Assembly: GCF_013408665.1 (NCBI RefSeq)
Contig: NZ_JACCCL010000002.1
Location: 350,016-414,015 of the forward strand
Length of the DNA: 64,000 nt
Direction: 5' to 3'
DNA from: Sporosarcina sp. JAI121
Lineage (GTDB): Bacteria; Bacillota; Bacilli; Bacillales_A; Planococcaceae
Part shown: positions 34,726-44,399 of the stretch, in pieces
Layout: the number at the start of each line of letters is the position of its first letter
Numbering within the stretch: position 1 is the stretch's first letter
Notes under the pieces: generated by a model
Database searches by the model: none
The model's input: the letters and a program-made list of their open reading frames with translations, nothing else
What the model was told of the DNA's origin: nothing
Made by a program: the position numbers and the translations under genes

Positions 34726-36117
34726 GTGGATACATTATTACTTATCTTGAACATTGTCGGGTTACTCATACTCGTTGGTATACTATATAGTATGCATCGC
34801 AAAAAGGTTTCGTTTTCGAAACGTGTTTTCACAGCGCTAGGACTTGGGATTGCATACGGACTTATCTTACACTTTGCTTATGGAACCGATTCATCCGTAT
34901 TGCAGGAATCAATGCCTTGGTTCAACATAATCGGGACGGGGTACGTCAAGTTGCTCCAAATGATAGTTATGCCACTCGTTTTCATTTCAATCCTTGGGGC
35001 ATTCACGAAAATAACAATCGGCAAGAACTTTGGGAAAATGGCAGGATTGATACTAGGACTTCTAGTAGGAACGACTGCCATTGCTGCAATCATCGGGATT
35101 GCAGCTACGCTTCTATTCGGTCTTGATGCATCTGAAATTGTGCAAGGGGAAGCGGAAGTTGCGCGTGGTGCTTCGATTGAAGAACGTTCCGCGGAGGTGG
35201 CGGATCGGGCATTACCGGACCAATTGATTGACTTGCTACCAGCGAATCCGTTTCTTGACCTAACGGGTGGGCGTCCGACTTCAACAATCGGTGTCGTTAT
35301 CTTTGCCGCATTCCTTGGATTTGCGTATTTGACGCTTACGAGAAAAGATGAGAAGAATGCCGCTACCGTGAAAAAAGGGATCGATGCGGTTTATTCCTTG
35401 ATCATGGGCGTCGTGAAAATTGTATTGCGCTTGACGCCATATGGTATATTGGCGATTATTGCGCGCACCGTCGCTACATCCGATTTTGCCGCAATTTATA
35501 GTCTCGGTAAGTTTGTACTTGCCTCGTATGTAGCGCTTTTAGTTATGTTCGGAATTCACTTAATCATTATTTCACTGTCGGGATTGAACCCGATCACATA
35601 CGTGAAAAAAGTCGGGGAAGTATTAATATTCGCATTCTCCTCACGTTCTAGTGCAGGGGCACTTCCACTTAACATCGATACGCAGACAAATCGTCTCGGT
35701 GTTCCTGATGGTATTGCCAACTTTGCCGGATCATTCGGCCTATCAATCGGTCAGAACGGCTGTGCAGGAATCTATCCCGCAATGCTTGCGGTGATGATTG
35801 CGCCGTCAGTCGGTCAGAATCCGCTTGAACCTACGTTTTTAATTACATTGATCGCTATCGTGGCAATCAGCTCGTTCGGAGTTGCCGGTGTCGGCGGGGG
35901 AGCGACATTCGCTGCCATCCTCGTTCTCTCGGCGCTTAACTTACCGGTCGTATTGGCAGGACTTCTGATTTCAGTAGAACCGCTAATCGATATGGGCCGC
36001 ACAGCATTGAATGTCAGCGGCTCGATGACAGCCGGCGTTACAACAGCACGTGTAACGGGCGAACTGGATAAAGATATATATAATGCTCCACTTGAAAAAC
36101 AGACTGCCGAAGCGTAA
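34726..36117 (+). CDS. tcyP: L-cystine uptake transporter TcyP
   Basis: Sodium/proton symporter of the dicarboxylate/amino acid:cation family, 463 residues. Early helices carry YVKLLQMIVMPLVFISIL. The re-entrant hairpin serines are in FAFSSRSSAGALPLNI and the substrate-binding region in GVAGVGGGATFAAILVL. The close resemblance to TcyP supports L-cystine over glutamate. The start is GTG 34726 after AGGAGGAAC. A TTGACT/TATAAA pair (15-nt spacing) lies just upstream. No S-box or T-box leader fits in the short 5' region. Confidence 0.92.
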   Translation: MDTLLLILNIVGLLILVGILYSMHRKKVSFSKRVFTALGLGIAYGLILHFAYGTDSSVLQESMPWFNIIGTGYVKLLQMIVMPLVFISILGAFTKITIGKNFGKMAGLILGLLVGTTAIAAIIGIAATLLFGLDASEIVQGEAEVARGASIEERSAEVADRALPDQLIDLLPANPFLDLTGGRPTSTIGVVIFAAFLGFAYLTLTRKDEKNAATVKKGIDAVYSLIMGVVKIVLRLTPYGILAIIARTVATSDFAAIYSLGKFVLASYVALLVMFGIHLIIISLSGLNPITYVKKVGEVLIFAFSSRSSAGALPLNIDTQTNRLGVPDGIANFAGSFGLSIGQNGCAGIYPAMLAVMIAPSVGQNPLEPTFLITLIAIVAISSFGVAGVGGGATFAAILVLSALNLPVVLAGLLISVEPLIDMGRTALNVSGSMTAGVTTARVTGELDKDIYNAPLEKQTAEA

Positions 36118-36155
36118 ACCGGCAGACCGACCAGATAACATTTGAAACCTACGAT

Positions 36156-36197
36156 AAAAATACCGCAGAAGACACCATTGTCTTCTGCGGTATTTTT
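36156..36197. terminator. Terminator between tcyP and the MFS gene
   Basis: AAAATACCGCAGAAGACA pairs with TGTCTTCTGCGGTATTTT around a 4-nt loop, then T run. Serves both convergent genes. Confidence 0.88.
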
Positions 36198-36241
36198 TCT
36201 GTTGTTATCATTTCATGTGTTGCCTTTTCCGTTCTCGCTAT

Positions 36242-37420
36242 TTATTCCACAGCTGTTTCCAATTTCCGGAGCGATTTAGCAGACTTGCTAAACGCAAAGA
36301 TCAGCGTAATGGATAGGACCGCAAGAATCGCGGAGATGAAATACATATTGCCGGCTTCTTGCGTGAAAATCCATGTGAATAACAGCGGACCAATGATGCG
36401 TCCCATATTGTCCATGGAATATGTCATCCCGGCGGCCGTGCCGTATTTTCCGCCAGACTCTTTCGTTGTTAATGAAACGAGTACTGTACGGGCAAGTGCG
36501 TTCCCGGCTGTGAAGATACTAAGCGCAAATCCTGCCCAGAAGAGGTTGGATGAGAACGGAATAAGAAGAAGCCCCAGTGCAGTAATGATCTGTGCCCCGA
36601 TGATCCATTTCGTTTCAGTTCCGTTCTTCACGCGTCGGACGACACCGCCTTGAATCGCCGCATCGACAAAACCGCTGGCCATGAACAAGTAACCAAGTTG
36701 AAGGGGAGTGATTTCAATTTTTGCTATTTGGAACAGCTGGAACGTCGATTCAAGCCCGGCAAGAAGGAACGTCACCATGAATGAGAACAAAAACAGATAA
36801 CGGATTCTGTATTGCCATAGCGTAGCGCCTCCTTTAGGAAGGATAGCGCGTTTATTCGCCTCGCCTCGTCGTTCAGGCTCTTTCAAAATGATTCCTGCAT
36901 AAACCATCAGGAGCAATGTGAGGGTTCCGGACGCCAGGAACGGTAATTGAAGACTGACATTACCGAGCACCCCACCGATTGCCGGTCCGAAGATGAAACC
37001 AAGACCAATTGACATCCCAAGCAGACCCATGTATTTATTACGATTTTCTTCATCTGTCATGTCTGCAACGAATCCAGTGACAGCGGTGTAAAGTGCACCA
37101 GAGAAAATACCGCCGACAACGCGGGAAGCATACAACAGCGGCAAGTTCTCAATGAACAATGCAAACAGGAAGAAGCTTAGGCTGAAGCCGATAAGTCCTA
37201 TAAAAATAAGCCTCTTCCTGCCGGTGCGGTCTGACATTGCTCCCCACAGAGGTGCAGTGAAAAATGATGCGAGGGCGTAAACGGTCAAAAGTCCGCCGAC
37301 ATGCACTTCGGAATAACCTTGTTGCAAAATGACTTCGGGAAGAATTGGAATTATGATACCGAACCCGAGATAAACGAAAAATTGCACGGACATAAGAAGA
37401 AGGATCGCTTTTTTCATCAT
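36242..37420 (-). CDS. MFS multidrug efflux transporter (DHA1, NorA/Bmr/YfmO-like)
   Basis: Twelve-helix drug:H+ antiporter of 392 residues. Motif A appears as GAMSDRTGRKRLIF between helices 2 and 3. Motif C is GLGFIFGPAIGG in helix 5, the signature of exporters. Substrates cannot be read from the sequence. The ATG at 37420 has AGTAGG about 5 nt upstream. No dedicated regulator adjoins it. Confidence 0.85.
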   Translation of the reverse strand: MMKKAILLLMSVQFFVYLGFGIIIPILPEVILQQGYSEVHVGGLLTVYALASFFTAPLWGAMSDRTGRKRLIFIGLIGFSLSFFLFALFIENLPLLYASRVVGGIFSGALYTAVTGFVADMTDEENRNKYMGLLGMSIGLGFIFGPAIGGVLGNVSLQLPFLASGTLTLLLMVYAGIILKEPERRGEANKRAILPKGGATLWQYRIRYLFLFSFMVTFLLAGLESTFQLFQIAKIEITPLQLGYLFMASGFVDAAIQGGVVRRVKNGTETKWIIGAQIITALGLLLIPFSSNLFWAGFALSIFTAGNALARTVLVSLTTKESGGKYGTAAGMTYSMDNMGRIIGPLLFTWIFTQEAGNMYFISAILAVLSITLIFAFSKSAKSLRKLETAVE

Positions 37421-37587
37421 TAAACCTACTTTCTTTCAAATCACTACTTTCATTTTACCCGTCATCACCTAAACGTACAAAGGATAAGTGTATTTCTCTG
37501 ATTGCTTGAAAGTCGAACGGTAAGTGTCCGACGAAGTTCTCGAAGTGACCAACCATTTGAAGAAAGCCTCCAACAACGCAAACAATA

Positions 37588-37612
37588 GACACCGCAGAAA
37601 AAACGCGGTGTC
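37588..37612 (-). terminator. Hairpin after copA
   Basis: GACACCGC/GCGGTGTC stem with a T-rich loop on the minus strand, 17 bp after the copA stop, followed by TATTGTTT. The tail is weak. Confidence 0.5.
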
Positions 37613-37629
37613 CACTAAATCATTCCATA

Positions 37630-40038
37630 TCAATCCCTCAATTTAATCCGCTGCAAACGCAAGGCATTCAGCACGACAGATACCGAACTGAACGCCATCG
37701 CAGCTCCAGCCACCCACGGTGCCAGCAGTCCTGCAGCGGCAATCGGAATTCCGACCGAGTTGTAAGCAAGCGCCCAGAACAAGTTCTGTTTAATATTTCG
37801 CACCGTCAACCGGCTCATCTTAATCGTATCGGCAACGCGCAATAAATCACCATGCATCAGTGTAACGTCAGCCGCTTCCATCGCAACTGCGGTTCCGGTT
37901 CCCATCGCCATTCCGATATCCGCGACCGCAAGCGCCGGTGCATCATTAATGCCGTCGCCGACCATCGCAACCCGTTTTCCTTTCGCCTGTAACTCAGCGA
38001 TGACTTCCGCTTTGCGTTCGGGAAGGACACCGGCAACGATGTGTTCGATGCCTGCCGCTTTCGCGATGGCGTGCGCTGTACGTTGTTGATCGCCGGTAAG
38101 CATAATAACGTCGAGACCTAGCGCACGCAGTTCCGCGACAGCCTGCCTCGATGTATCTTTCAACGTGTCTGCAACTGCGATTGTCGCCACATGTGCACCC
38201 GAAACCGCCATATACATAACGGTCTTGCCGTCATTTTCAAGTTGCCTCGCTTCTGAAATAGTAGCGTTGAGCGTAATCTCATTGTCCGTAAGCAATTTCC
38301 GAGTGCCCATGAAAACTGTAGAACCGCCTATCACGCTCTTGATACCGTGGCCAGGAATTGCTTCAAAATGCTCAACAACAGGTAACTTGCTACCCGATTC
38401 CAAACCAAAAACCGTAATTGTTTTTGCAACGGGGTGTTCGGAATCGCTTTCTGCCGCTGCGGCCATTGCAATGAGCCAATCCCGATTCGCTTCTTCCGCA
38501 ACGATGAAATCGGTCACTTCAGGTGCACCTTTTGTAATCGTTCCGGTTTTATCCAATACAACTGTGTCAGTCGCTTTTGTATTTTCCATCGCTTCCGCTG
38601 TTTTAAATAAAATCCCTTGTTCCGCGGCGCGTCCGGAGCCCGCCATGATTGATGTCGGCGTAGCCAGTCCAAGTGCACACGGACAGGCAATAACGAGGAC
38701 GGCAATCATACTCGTAAGCGCTTCAGCAAAATTACCCGGTGAAACAATGAAATACCAAACTAGGAAAGTCAAGACAGCCATCCCGACGACTACAGGTACG
38801 AACACGCCAGAAATCCAATCAGCAAGGCGCTGGATAGGTGCTTTTGATCCTTGTGCTTCCTCAACGACACGAATGATACTGGAAAGGACCGTTTCCTTAC
38901 CGATACTTTGTGCACGGACACGCAACACTCCGTTGGCATTCACAGTAGCGGCATAAATCGTATCGCCCTCCGCTTTATCGACCGGAAAACTTTCTCCAGT
39001 TAACATAGATTCATCGACAGCGGAAGAGCCGGAAATAACCACTGCATCCACTGGAATTGAAGAACCTGGACGAATGACAAGAATATCCCCGACATGCACA
39101 GCAGAAATCGGGATTTCGTCAGTGATACCATTGCGTTCCACTATCGCCATCGTCGGCTGCAAGCCCATCAATTTCTTAATCGCGTCTGATGAATGCCCTT
39201 TAGCACGAGCTTCAAACACTTTCCCAAGGAGAATCAACGTAATTAGCACCGCACTCGTTTCGAAATAAAGGCCGAGTAAAGGATCGGAATCACTTAAAAC
39301 AAGGTAGACCGAATAGAAATAAGCGGCGGATGTGCCAAGTGCAACGAGAACATCCATATTTGCGCTTTTATTGCGAAGTGAAAAATAGGCGCCTCTGTAA
39401 AAAATCCATCCGATCGAAAATTGTACCGGTGTCGCAAGTGCCCATTGTACATACGGATTCATCAGGAATTTAGGCACATACATCCAAGACGTGAAGGAGA
39501 AATGTGAAAACATTGTCCAAAGAAGCGGGAAGGAGAGCGCCGCAGCGATAAAGAACAAGCGTGTCAGGTTCCGAATCTCCACTTGCCGGTGATCTTCCTG
39601 ACCTTCTGAACTATCATCCCTTAGTTCGGCGTCATAACCCATATTTTTTATTTTGCTAATAAAGTCTTCAGCGTTCAAATGGGTCGGGTTGTATGTCACT
39701 TTCCCGGTTTCAAGTGCAAGATTGACATTTGCTGAATACACACCTTCCATACGGTTTAACCCTTTTTCAATCCTTGCAGAACAAGCGGCACATGTCATGC
39801 CTGAGATTTGAAAATCAACTTCTTCCTTTACGACGTCATACCCGAGTGAACGGATTTTATCTTGTAAGGCGGGAAGATCGACTTTTTCGTTGTCGAATGA
39901 CACGGCTGCTTTTTCCGTAGCGAAGTTTACGTTAGCGGACGTTACGCCGTCCATCCGTTGCAACCCTTTTTCTACCCGATTGGAACAGGCAACACAGGTC
40001 ATTCCAGTAATCAGAATGTCCGTTTTCTTTTCGCTCAT
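37630..40038 (-). CDS. copA: Copper-exporting P1B-type ATPase
   Basis: Membrane ATPase of 802 residues that pumps Cu(I) out. It has two N-terminal heavy-metal domains (CVAC at 15-18 and CAAC at 83-86). The CPC motif is in [12 protein letters not shown], the phosphorylation site is DKTGTITKG, and [10 protein letters not shown] is near the end. ATG 40038 has GGAGG 9 nt upstream. A CsoR-type palindrome lies just before the gene, in addition to the one before csoR. Confidence 0.96.
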   Translation of the reverse strand: MSEKKTDILITGMTCVACSNRVEKGLQRMDGVTSANVNFATEKAAVSFDNEKVDLPALQDKIRSLGYDVVKEEVDFQISGMTCAACSARIEKGLNRMEGVYSANVNLALETGKVTYNPTHLNAEDFISKIKNMGYDAELRDDSSEGQEDHRQVEIRNLTRLFFIAAALSFPLLWTMFSHFSFTSWMYVPKFLMNPYVQWALATPVQFSIGWIFYRGAYFSLRNKSANMDVLVALGTSAAYFYSVYLVLSDSDPLLGLYFETSAVLITLILLGKVFEARAKGHSSDAIKKLMGLQPTMAIVERNGITDEIPISAVHVGDILVIRPGSSIPVDAVVISGSSAVDESMLTGESFPVDKAEGDTIYAATVNANGVLRVRAQSIGKETVLSSIIRVVEEAQGSKAPIQRLADWISGVFVPVVVGMAVLTFLVWYFIVSPGNFAEALTSMIAVLVIACPCALGLATPTSIMAGSGRAAEQGILFKTAEAMENTKATDTVVLDKTGTITKGAPEVTDFIVAEEANRDWLIAMAAAAESDSEHPVAKTITVFGLESGSKLPVVEHFEAIPGHGIKSVIGGSTVFMGTRKLLTDNEITLNATISEARQLENDGKTVMYMAVSGAHVATIAVADTLKDTSRQAVAELRALGLDVIMLTGDQQRTAHAIAKAAGIEHIVAGVLPERKAEVIAELQAKGKRVAMVGDGINDAPALAVADIGMAMGTGTAVAMEAADVTLMHGDLLRVADTIKMSRLTVRNIKQNLFWALAYNSVGIPIAAAGLLAPWVAGAAMAFSSVSVVLNALRLQRIKLRD

Positions 40039-40058
40039 ATGAATAAACCTCCAAACTT

Positions 40059-40075
40059 ACCCTCCGGGGGTATAT
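40059..40075. promoter_or_regulatory. CsoR operator upstream of copA
   Basis: TACCC-TCCG-GGGGTA pattern located 21 bp before copA and inside the copZ-copA space. It matches the CsoR operator type. It suggests copA can be controlled separately from csoR-copZ. Confidence 0.7.
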
Positions 40076-40122
40076 GTCGTTTAAAAAATAACTGCGGATG
40101 TCCGCAGTATGGTACAACGATA

Positions 40123-40332
40123 TTACTGCACGTCATACCCTTGGTCTTCAATGGTATCTTTAATTTTTTTCAAATCAACCTTATCGCTTAGGTAGTCTAT
40201 TTCAACGCTACTTGATTCGAGGTCGACTTTCACATTTTCGACGCCGGAAAGTTTTCCGACACTTTCTTCTACAGCTTTTACACAATGTCCACAAGTCATT
40301 CCTGCCACATTGAGTGTTGTTTTTTCAGCCAT
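40123..40332 (-). CDS. copZ: Copper chaperone CopZ
   Basis: Cytosolic Cu(I) carrier of 69 residues made of a single heavy-metal domain with GMTCGHC (Cys14 and Cys17). It delivers copper to CopA and to the CsoR sensor. It is 12 bp after csoR and 84 bp before copA. Confidence 0.95.
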   Translation of the reverse strand: MAEKTTLNVAGMTCGHCVKAVEESVGKLSGVENVKVDLESSSVEIDYLSDKVDLKKIKDTIEDQGYDVQ

Positions 40333-40344
40333 TATTTATCCTCC

Positions 40345-40680
40345 TCATTTTCGCATCAGTTTTGTAATGGTAACAAGCAGTTCATCTAAAACTTCATCTT
40401 CGCCTTCAGCGAGACGGTCTTTGACACAACCTTTCAGATGACCATCGAGCAGCACTTTTGCCACACTGTTGAGCGCGGACTGTGTCGCGGACAGCTGTGT
40501 AATGATGTCGTCACAGTACACATCTTTTTCAACCATCCCTTTTATGCCCCTGATTTGTCCCTCGATTCGGTTAAGGCGGTGAATCATATTTGTCTTCACT
40601 GTTTCCGGGTGATGGCTCTTCCTGCATGATTGTATCGCGGACTCCTCTGGAAATTCATCTAAAATTAAGTCTTTGGTCAC
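40345..40680 (-). CDS. csoR: Copper-sensing repressor CsoR
   Basis: All-helical DUF156 repressor of 111 residues. The Cu(I) ligands are Cys56 (VYCDDI), His81 and Cys85 (GHLKGC). A longer N-terminal tail carries SCRKSHHPE, extra potential metal ligands of unknown relevance. The start is GTG 40680 behind GGGGGCGG. It heads the csoR-copZ-copA operon and is autoregulated through the operator in its own promoter. Confidence 0.93.
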   Translation of the reverse strand: MTKDLILDEFPEESAIQSCRKSHHPETVKTNMIHRLNRIEGQIRGIKGMVEKDVYCDDIITQLSATQSALNSVAKVLLDGHLKGCVKDRLAEGEDEVLDELLVTITKLMRK

Positions 40681-40706
40681 TATTCCGCCCCCTATCGTTA
40701 CTATAA

Positions 40707-40735
40707 CAATAATGTACCTGGTGGGGGTATGTCAA
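40707..40735 (-). promoter_or_regulatory. csoR promoter with embedded CsoR operator
   Basis: On the minus strand TTGACA, 17-nt spacer, TTATTG. The spacer holds TACCCCCACCAGGTA, a CsoR-type inverted repeat, so bound repressor would cover the core promoter. Confidence 0.75.
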
Positions 40736-40928
40736 TAAAACCGTCTTTTTTACTTTCGAGTATAAATCATTTATAAAAAGTCTACAATTGTAATAAAAAT
40801 GAAAGATTAAAAAGTGGACAGAAGTGGTATGATTGTAGTAAGAGCGAAATAGAACCATTTGTAATGATGATAGAAACTTTATTTATGCGTATTCGTCTAT
40901 ACCTAATAGAAAGGTCGAGGTGGAAAAG

Positions 40929-41069
40929 ATGGCTAAAGAAGTTGATTTGAAAACAATCATCTCCAACTTGGCGAAGTTGGGTGTTTCGGCTACGATGACG
41001 AAATCCCGTCTAGAAATGCTGAAAGCCCTTGCGCCACCTGTACAAGACCCACAAATTCAATCGCAATAA
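40929..41069 (+). CDS. Lmo0850 family small protein
   Basis: A 46-residue protein: MAKEVDLKTIISNLAKLG at the start, then a basic helix ATMTKSRLEMLKALAPP. This is the pattern of the Lmo0850 family of Bacillales, of unknown function. GAGGTGG lies 6 nt upstream. It is monocistronic with a strong terminator. Confidence 0.85.
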   Translation: MAKEVDLKTIISNLAKLGVSATMTKSRLEMLKALAPPVQDPQIQSQ

Positions 41070-41083
41070 AAAATGATTATCTG

Positions 41084-41125
41084 GACAAAAAGCTCCGACG
41101 GATTTTTCCGTCGGAGCTTTTTGTC
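41084..41125. terminator. Bidirectional terminator between the Lmo0850-family gene and rodA
   Basis: An 18-bp perfect stem built on GACAAAAAGCTCCGACGG with a six-base ATTTTT loop. Runs of A and T inside the stem let it act on both strands. Confidence 0.9.
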
Positions 41126-41193
41126 TTAAAAAGGAAAGAAAATATAAGTTTTTCTACTCGTGTCGGTTTCTAGGAGGCGCCTTGCGCTTATCC

Positions 41194-42396
41194 TCATTCA
41201 TCATCATCCGAACTGAACATATACGTCCGATGGTGGTATTTCATACTGAACACAAGTCCGATTGCAAGCATGTTCCCCATGAGCGAACTTCCGCCATAAC
41301 TGATGAACGGCAACGGAATCCCTGTAATCGGAAGCAGCTGTATCGTCATCCCGATGTTTTCAAATACATGGAACGCGATCATTGCGATAATGCCAGCGCA
41401 TATGTATGTACTAAAGGGATCTTTTAATTCAAGTGTAATCTTGGTCAAATGATAAATGAGGAAGAAATATAGACAAATGACCAGACTCGTACCGACAAAT
41501 CCCCAATCTTCCCCGATTGTGGTGAAAATGAAATCGGTATGACTTTCTGCCACATACACTTCGCGGCCTTTGTAGCCTTTACCGAACATTTCTCCTGAGC
41601 CGATTGCATTGAGTGATGTAATAAGGTGTCGTCCCTCATTGGATGAATAGGAATACGGATCGAGCCATGAATAAATTCGTTCAAATTGGTAAGGGGAGAA
41701 ACCAAGTTTGTTCTGAAGAAAATCCTGTGCATAAAGAGCCATCCAAAGTAGAGTCGCCCCAATTGTTGCAGTCCCGACAAATACCGGTAAAATGATTCGC
41801 CACGTAATGCCCGCCACAATGACGAACACCGCTGTAATCGCAATGAAGACTAGCCCCGTTCCGAGATCTGTCTGGAGCATGATGAAAAATAAGGGAACGA
41901 ATAGAACGGCAACGATTTTTCCGAGTAAATAAAAATCAGTTTTCAATGTCTTGTTAACGAATGTTTCGTGATGTTTCGTAATCATACGTGCCATGCCGAT
42001 GATGAAAAATGTTTTCATAAATTCAGCCGGTTGAATACTTCCTACACCAGGTATATGGAACCAACTTTTCGCACCGTTTCTTCTTGCAACTAGTTCCATA
42101 CCTTCGGGAAGTATGAAGAGTAGTGCTAAAATAAACACACCTCCGCCATAGATGATCCAGGCAGCCTTCTTATATTGGTCCGGTTCCAAAAACATCGTGA
42201 TAGCTATGATGACACAGCCGATAATGTACCATTGAATTTGTGATGGTATGAAGCTGATGGGCATCGAATTTATATCCTTGTATTGCCCTGTCGTCTGGGC
42301 TGAAGCAATCGCAAAAAGGCTTACCAGAAAAAACAGCAGCAGGATGAATGCGAGCGTCCAGTCGAAACGGTCTGCAGGTTTGTTATTCATTTTCAT
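41194..42396 (-). CDS. rodA: SEDS-family peptidoglycan glycosyltransferase, RodA-like
   Basis: Ten-helix membrane enzyme of 400 residues that polymerises lipid II with a class B PBP. SEDS hallmarks are visible: GSIQPAEFMK, the catalytic aspartate in MLQTDLGTG, FTTIGEDWGF and the C-terminal TGIPLPFISYGGSS. The long loop with SYSSNEGRHLITSLNAIG favours RodA over FtsW or SpoVE. No PBP gene adjoins it. The 190-bp space before it is shared with the SMR pair. Confidence 0.9.
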   Translation of the reverse strand: MKMNNKPADRFDWTLAFILLLFFLVSLFAIASAQTTGQYKDINSMPISFIPSQIQWYIIGCVIIAITMFLEPDQYKKAAWIIYGGGVFILALLFILPEGMELVARRNGAKSWFHIPGVGSIQPAEFMKTFFIIGMARMITKHHETFVNKTLKTDFYLLGKIVAVLFVPLFFIMLQTDLGTGLVFIAITAVFVIVAGITWRIILPVFVGTATIGATLLWMALYAQDFLQNKLGFSPYQFERIYSWLDPYSYSSNEGRHLITSLNAIGSGEMFGKGYKGREVYVAESHTDFIFTTIGEDWGFVGTSLVICLYFFLIYHLTKITLELKDPFSTYICAGIIAMIAFHVFENIGMTIQLLPITGIPLPFISYGGSSLMGNMLAIGLVFSMKYHHRTYMFSSDDDE

Positions 42397-42423
42397 ATAT
42401 TCACCTATATTCCAAAGTTTGAT

Positions 42424-42586
42424 AGTTTAGTTTAGCATCCATTAGTATAACTCATAAAGGACGAGTATGCATGTCCTCATTATGGACGAATTGACACCCG
42501 TGAAGTTGCCCCTCCAAAGCCTGGCGTGCTAAACTTGTGGGAAATTTGAGGGATATTTTAACCCTTAATAGAGAGGGGTTATTATT
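42424..42586 (+). promoter_or_regulatory. Possible structured leader of the SMR gene pair
   Basis: AGTTTAGCA near 42430 can pair perfectly with TGCTAAACT at about 42527-42535, closing a ~100-nt domain that contains AGGAC/GTCCT. Next to the start codon AACCC can pair with GGGGTT, which includes the GAGAGGGG ribosome site. I could not match it to the guanidine-I, -II or -III riboswitch consensus. A TTGACA at 42489 may instead mark a promoter inside the region. Confidence 0.25.
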
Positions 42587-42919
42587 GTGGCATGGATCTA
42601 CTTACTAATTGCAGGCATGACTGAAGTCGTTTGGGCAATTGGATTGAAGGAAGCACAGGGTTTCACGGTACTTATCCCCTCGTTGGTGACGCTATTCTTC
42701 ATCGTGGTCAGCTTTTTTCTGTTTGCGAAAGCACTGGAAACAATACCTATCGGCACAGCCTATGCTGTATTCACGGGGATAGGTGCAGCTGGAACGGCAA
42801 TTGTCGGCATCCTGGCTTTCAATGAAGGGGCGGGAGCCGGGAAGCTTTTTTTTCTTTTACTTCTGCTTATTGGCATCGTAGGTCTCAAGCTGGCCGATGG
42901 AAAGGGGGAGGCTGAATAA
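42587..42919 (+). CDS. Small multidrug resistance (SMR) family transporter, subunit A
   Basis: Four-helix exporter subunit of 110 residues. The essential glutamate of helix 1 is in AGMTEVVWAIGLK and helix 3-4 carries GTAYAVFTGIGAAG. Its sequence is close to the SugE/Gdx-YkkC group, which exports guanidinium in studied cases; this is family knowledge. The start is GTG 42587 behind GAGAGGGG. It overlaps the second gene by one base. Confidence 0.88.
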   Translation: MAWIYLLIAGMTEVVWAIGLKEAQGFTVLIPSLVTLFFIVVSFFLFAKALETIPIGTAYAVFTGIGAAGTAIVGILAFNEGAGAGKLFFLLLLLIGIVGLKLADGKGEAE

Positions 42920-43233
42920 TGTCTTGGTTCATCCTCGTTATTGCCGGCCTTTTCGAAGTGGCGTTCGTCATTACGATGAAATTATCCGAAGGGTTCAGGA
43001 ATAAAAAATATACTGCACTGACTGTTTTGTCCGGGGCACTCAGTTTCTTTTTACTTTCGGTCGCCATGAAAGAATTGCCAGTCGGAACAGGGTACGCGGT
43101 TTGGGCGGGCATCGGAGCGGCAGGCAGTGTGCTGGTCGGTATGTTTTTCTTCCGTGAAGAACGGAGTGCGTTGAAATTCCTGTTTTTATCCTGCATTATC
43201 GCAGGTGTTGTGGGACTTAAGTTATTTGGTTGA
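42919..43233 (+). CDS. Small multidrug resistance (SMR) family transporter, subunit B
   Basis: Second SMR subunit of 104 residues, four helices with AGLFEVAFVITMK (helix-1 glutamate) and GTGYAVWAGIGAAGS. Paired SMR genes (as YkkC/YkkD or EbrA/EbrB) usually form antiparallel heterodimers. The two genes are translationally coupled, supporting a heterodimer here. Confidence 0.88.
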   Translation: MSWFILVIAGLFEVAFVITMKLSEGFRNKKYTALTVLSGALSFFLLSVAMKELPVGTGYAVWAGIGAAGSVLVGMFFFREERSALKFLFLSCIIAGVVGLKLFG

Positions 43234-43316
43234 ATAACATACATATATTAATCATTATAGAGAGCCGTTCATGGTAAACTGATGTAATGAAAACTACTAG
43301 ATGGTGAGGGGAAAAT

Positions 43317-44387
43317 ATGAAAAGAAGATTAGGTTTAGTCTACGGTGGAAAGTCTGCGGAACATGAAGTATCACTATCGACTGCACGTGCAGTAACGCAA
43401 GCGGTGGACTTTGGAAAATACGAAGTGGTACCAATTTATATAACTTACAATGGCGAATGGAGAAAAGGGGAACCGCTCGAGGGTGCTGTTGAAACACTGG
43501 AAGAACTGCGTATCGAAGGGGATGGTGGCAGTAAACCGGACAGCATCCATGATTTTCTGAACGGAGGAACTGGTGACCTGGATGTTATTTTCCCGCTTCT
43601 TCATGGAACGAATGGTGAAGATGGAACGGTTCAAGGACTTTTTGAAGTGATGAATATCCCTTACGTAGGAAATGGTGTACTTGCATCATCTGCTGGAATG
43701 GACAAAGTCGTCATGAAGCAATTATTCGCTCAGGCAGGATTGAACCAAGTGCCTTACGTTCACTTTATCCGGACTGGATGGGTCAGTGGACAACAGCAGT
43801 TAGTCGACAAGATGGAGCAGGAGCTAGGCTGGCCGATGTTCGTAAAACCCGCGAATCTTGGCTCCAGTGTAGGAATCAGCAAAGCGACGGACCGAAAAGG
43901 GTTAATCGAAGCAGTGGAAACGGCTTTGAAATTCGACCGGAAAATCATCGTGGAGCAAGGCGTGACTGCCCGTGAAATAGAAATGGGTGTTATGGGCAAC
44001 GACGAGCCGTTATGCTCGGTATCGGGGGAAATAAAACCTGTAGCTGCATTTTACGATTATGAAGCAAAATATAAGGACGGTAACACTACGCTGGCCATAC
44101 CGGCGGAAGTGGCGGAGGACGTCAAAAAGACAATGGAAGACGCAGCTGTTCGTGCATTTAAGGTGCTTGATTGTTCAGGTCTTGTCCGCGCAGACTTTTT
44201 CGTCACGGCAGATAACGAAGTGCTTATAAATGAGGTGAATACGATGCCCGGTTTCACACCGACGAGCATGTTCCCGCTTCTATGGCAGAAAACAGGCGTG
44301 ACGTATCCTGAATTGATCGATAAGCTGATTGAACTTGCAGTGGAACGACATGCGGAAAAACAGACAATACAATATATGATGGATTGA
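43317..44387 (+). CDS. ddl: D-alanine--D-alanine ligase
   Basis: ATP-grasp enzyme of 356 residues that makes the D-Ala-D-Ala end of the peptidoglycan precursor. It opens with LVYGGKSAEHEVSLSTA and carries VGNGVLASSAGMDK. The ATP-binding region is MFVKPANLGSSVGISK. Metal and substrate residues are in LINEVNTMPGFT. It begins the block that follows the Bacillus gene order, immediately before murF. Confidence 0.96.
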   Translation: MKRRLGLVYGGKSAEHEVSLSTARAVTQAVDFGKYEVVPIYITYNGEWRKGEPLEGAVETLEELRIEGDGGSKPDSIHDFLNGGTGDLDVIFPLLHGTNGEDGTVQGLFEVMNIPYVGNGVLASSAGMDKVVMKQLFAQAGLNQVPYVHFIRTGWVSGQQQLVDKMEQELGWPMFVKPANLGSSVGISKATDRKGLIEAVETALKFDRKIIVEQGVTAREIEMGVMGNDEPLCSVSGEIKPVAAFYDYEAKYKDGNTTLAIPAEVAEDVKKTMEDAAVRAFKVLDCSGLVRADFFVTADNEVLINEVNTMPGFTPTSMFPLLWQKTGVTYPELIDKLIELAVERHAEKQTIQYMMD

Positions 44388-44399
44388 GCGTGGTTTAAC

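Noticed and set aside
42424..42586. Guanidine riboswitch assignment for the SMR leader
   Set aside because: Two GGACGA boxes recall guanidine-II loops, but their flanks do not pair, and the guanidine-I and -III conserved blocks are absent.
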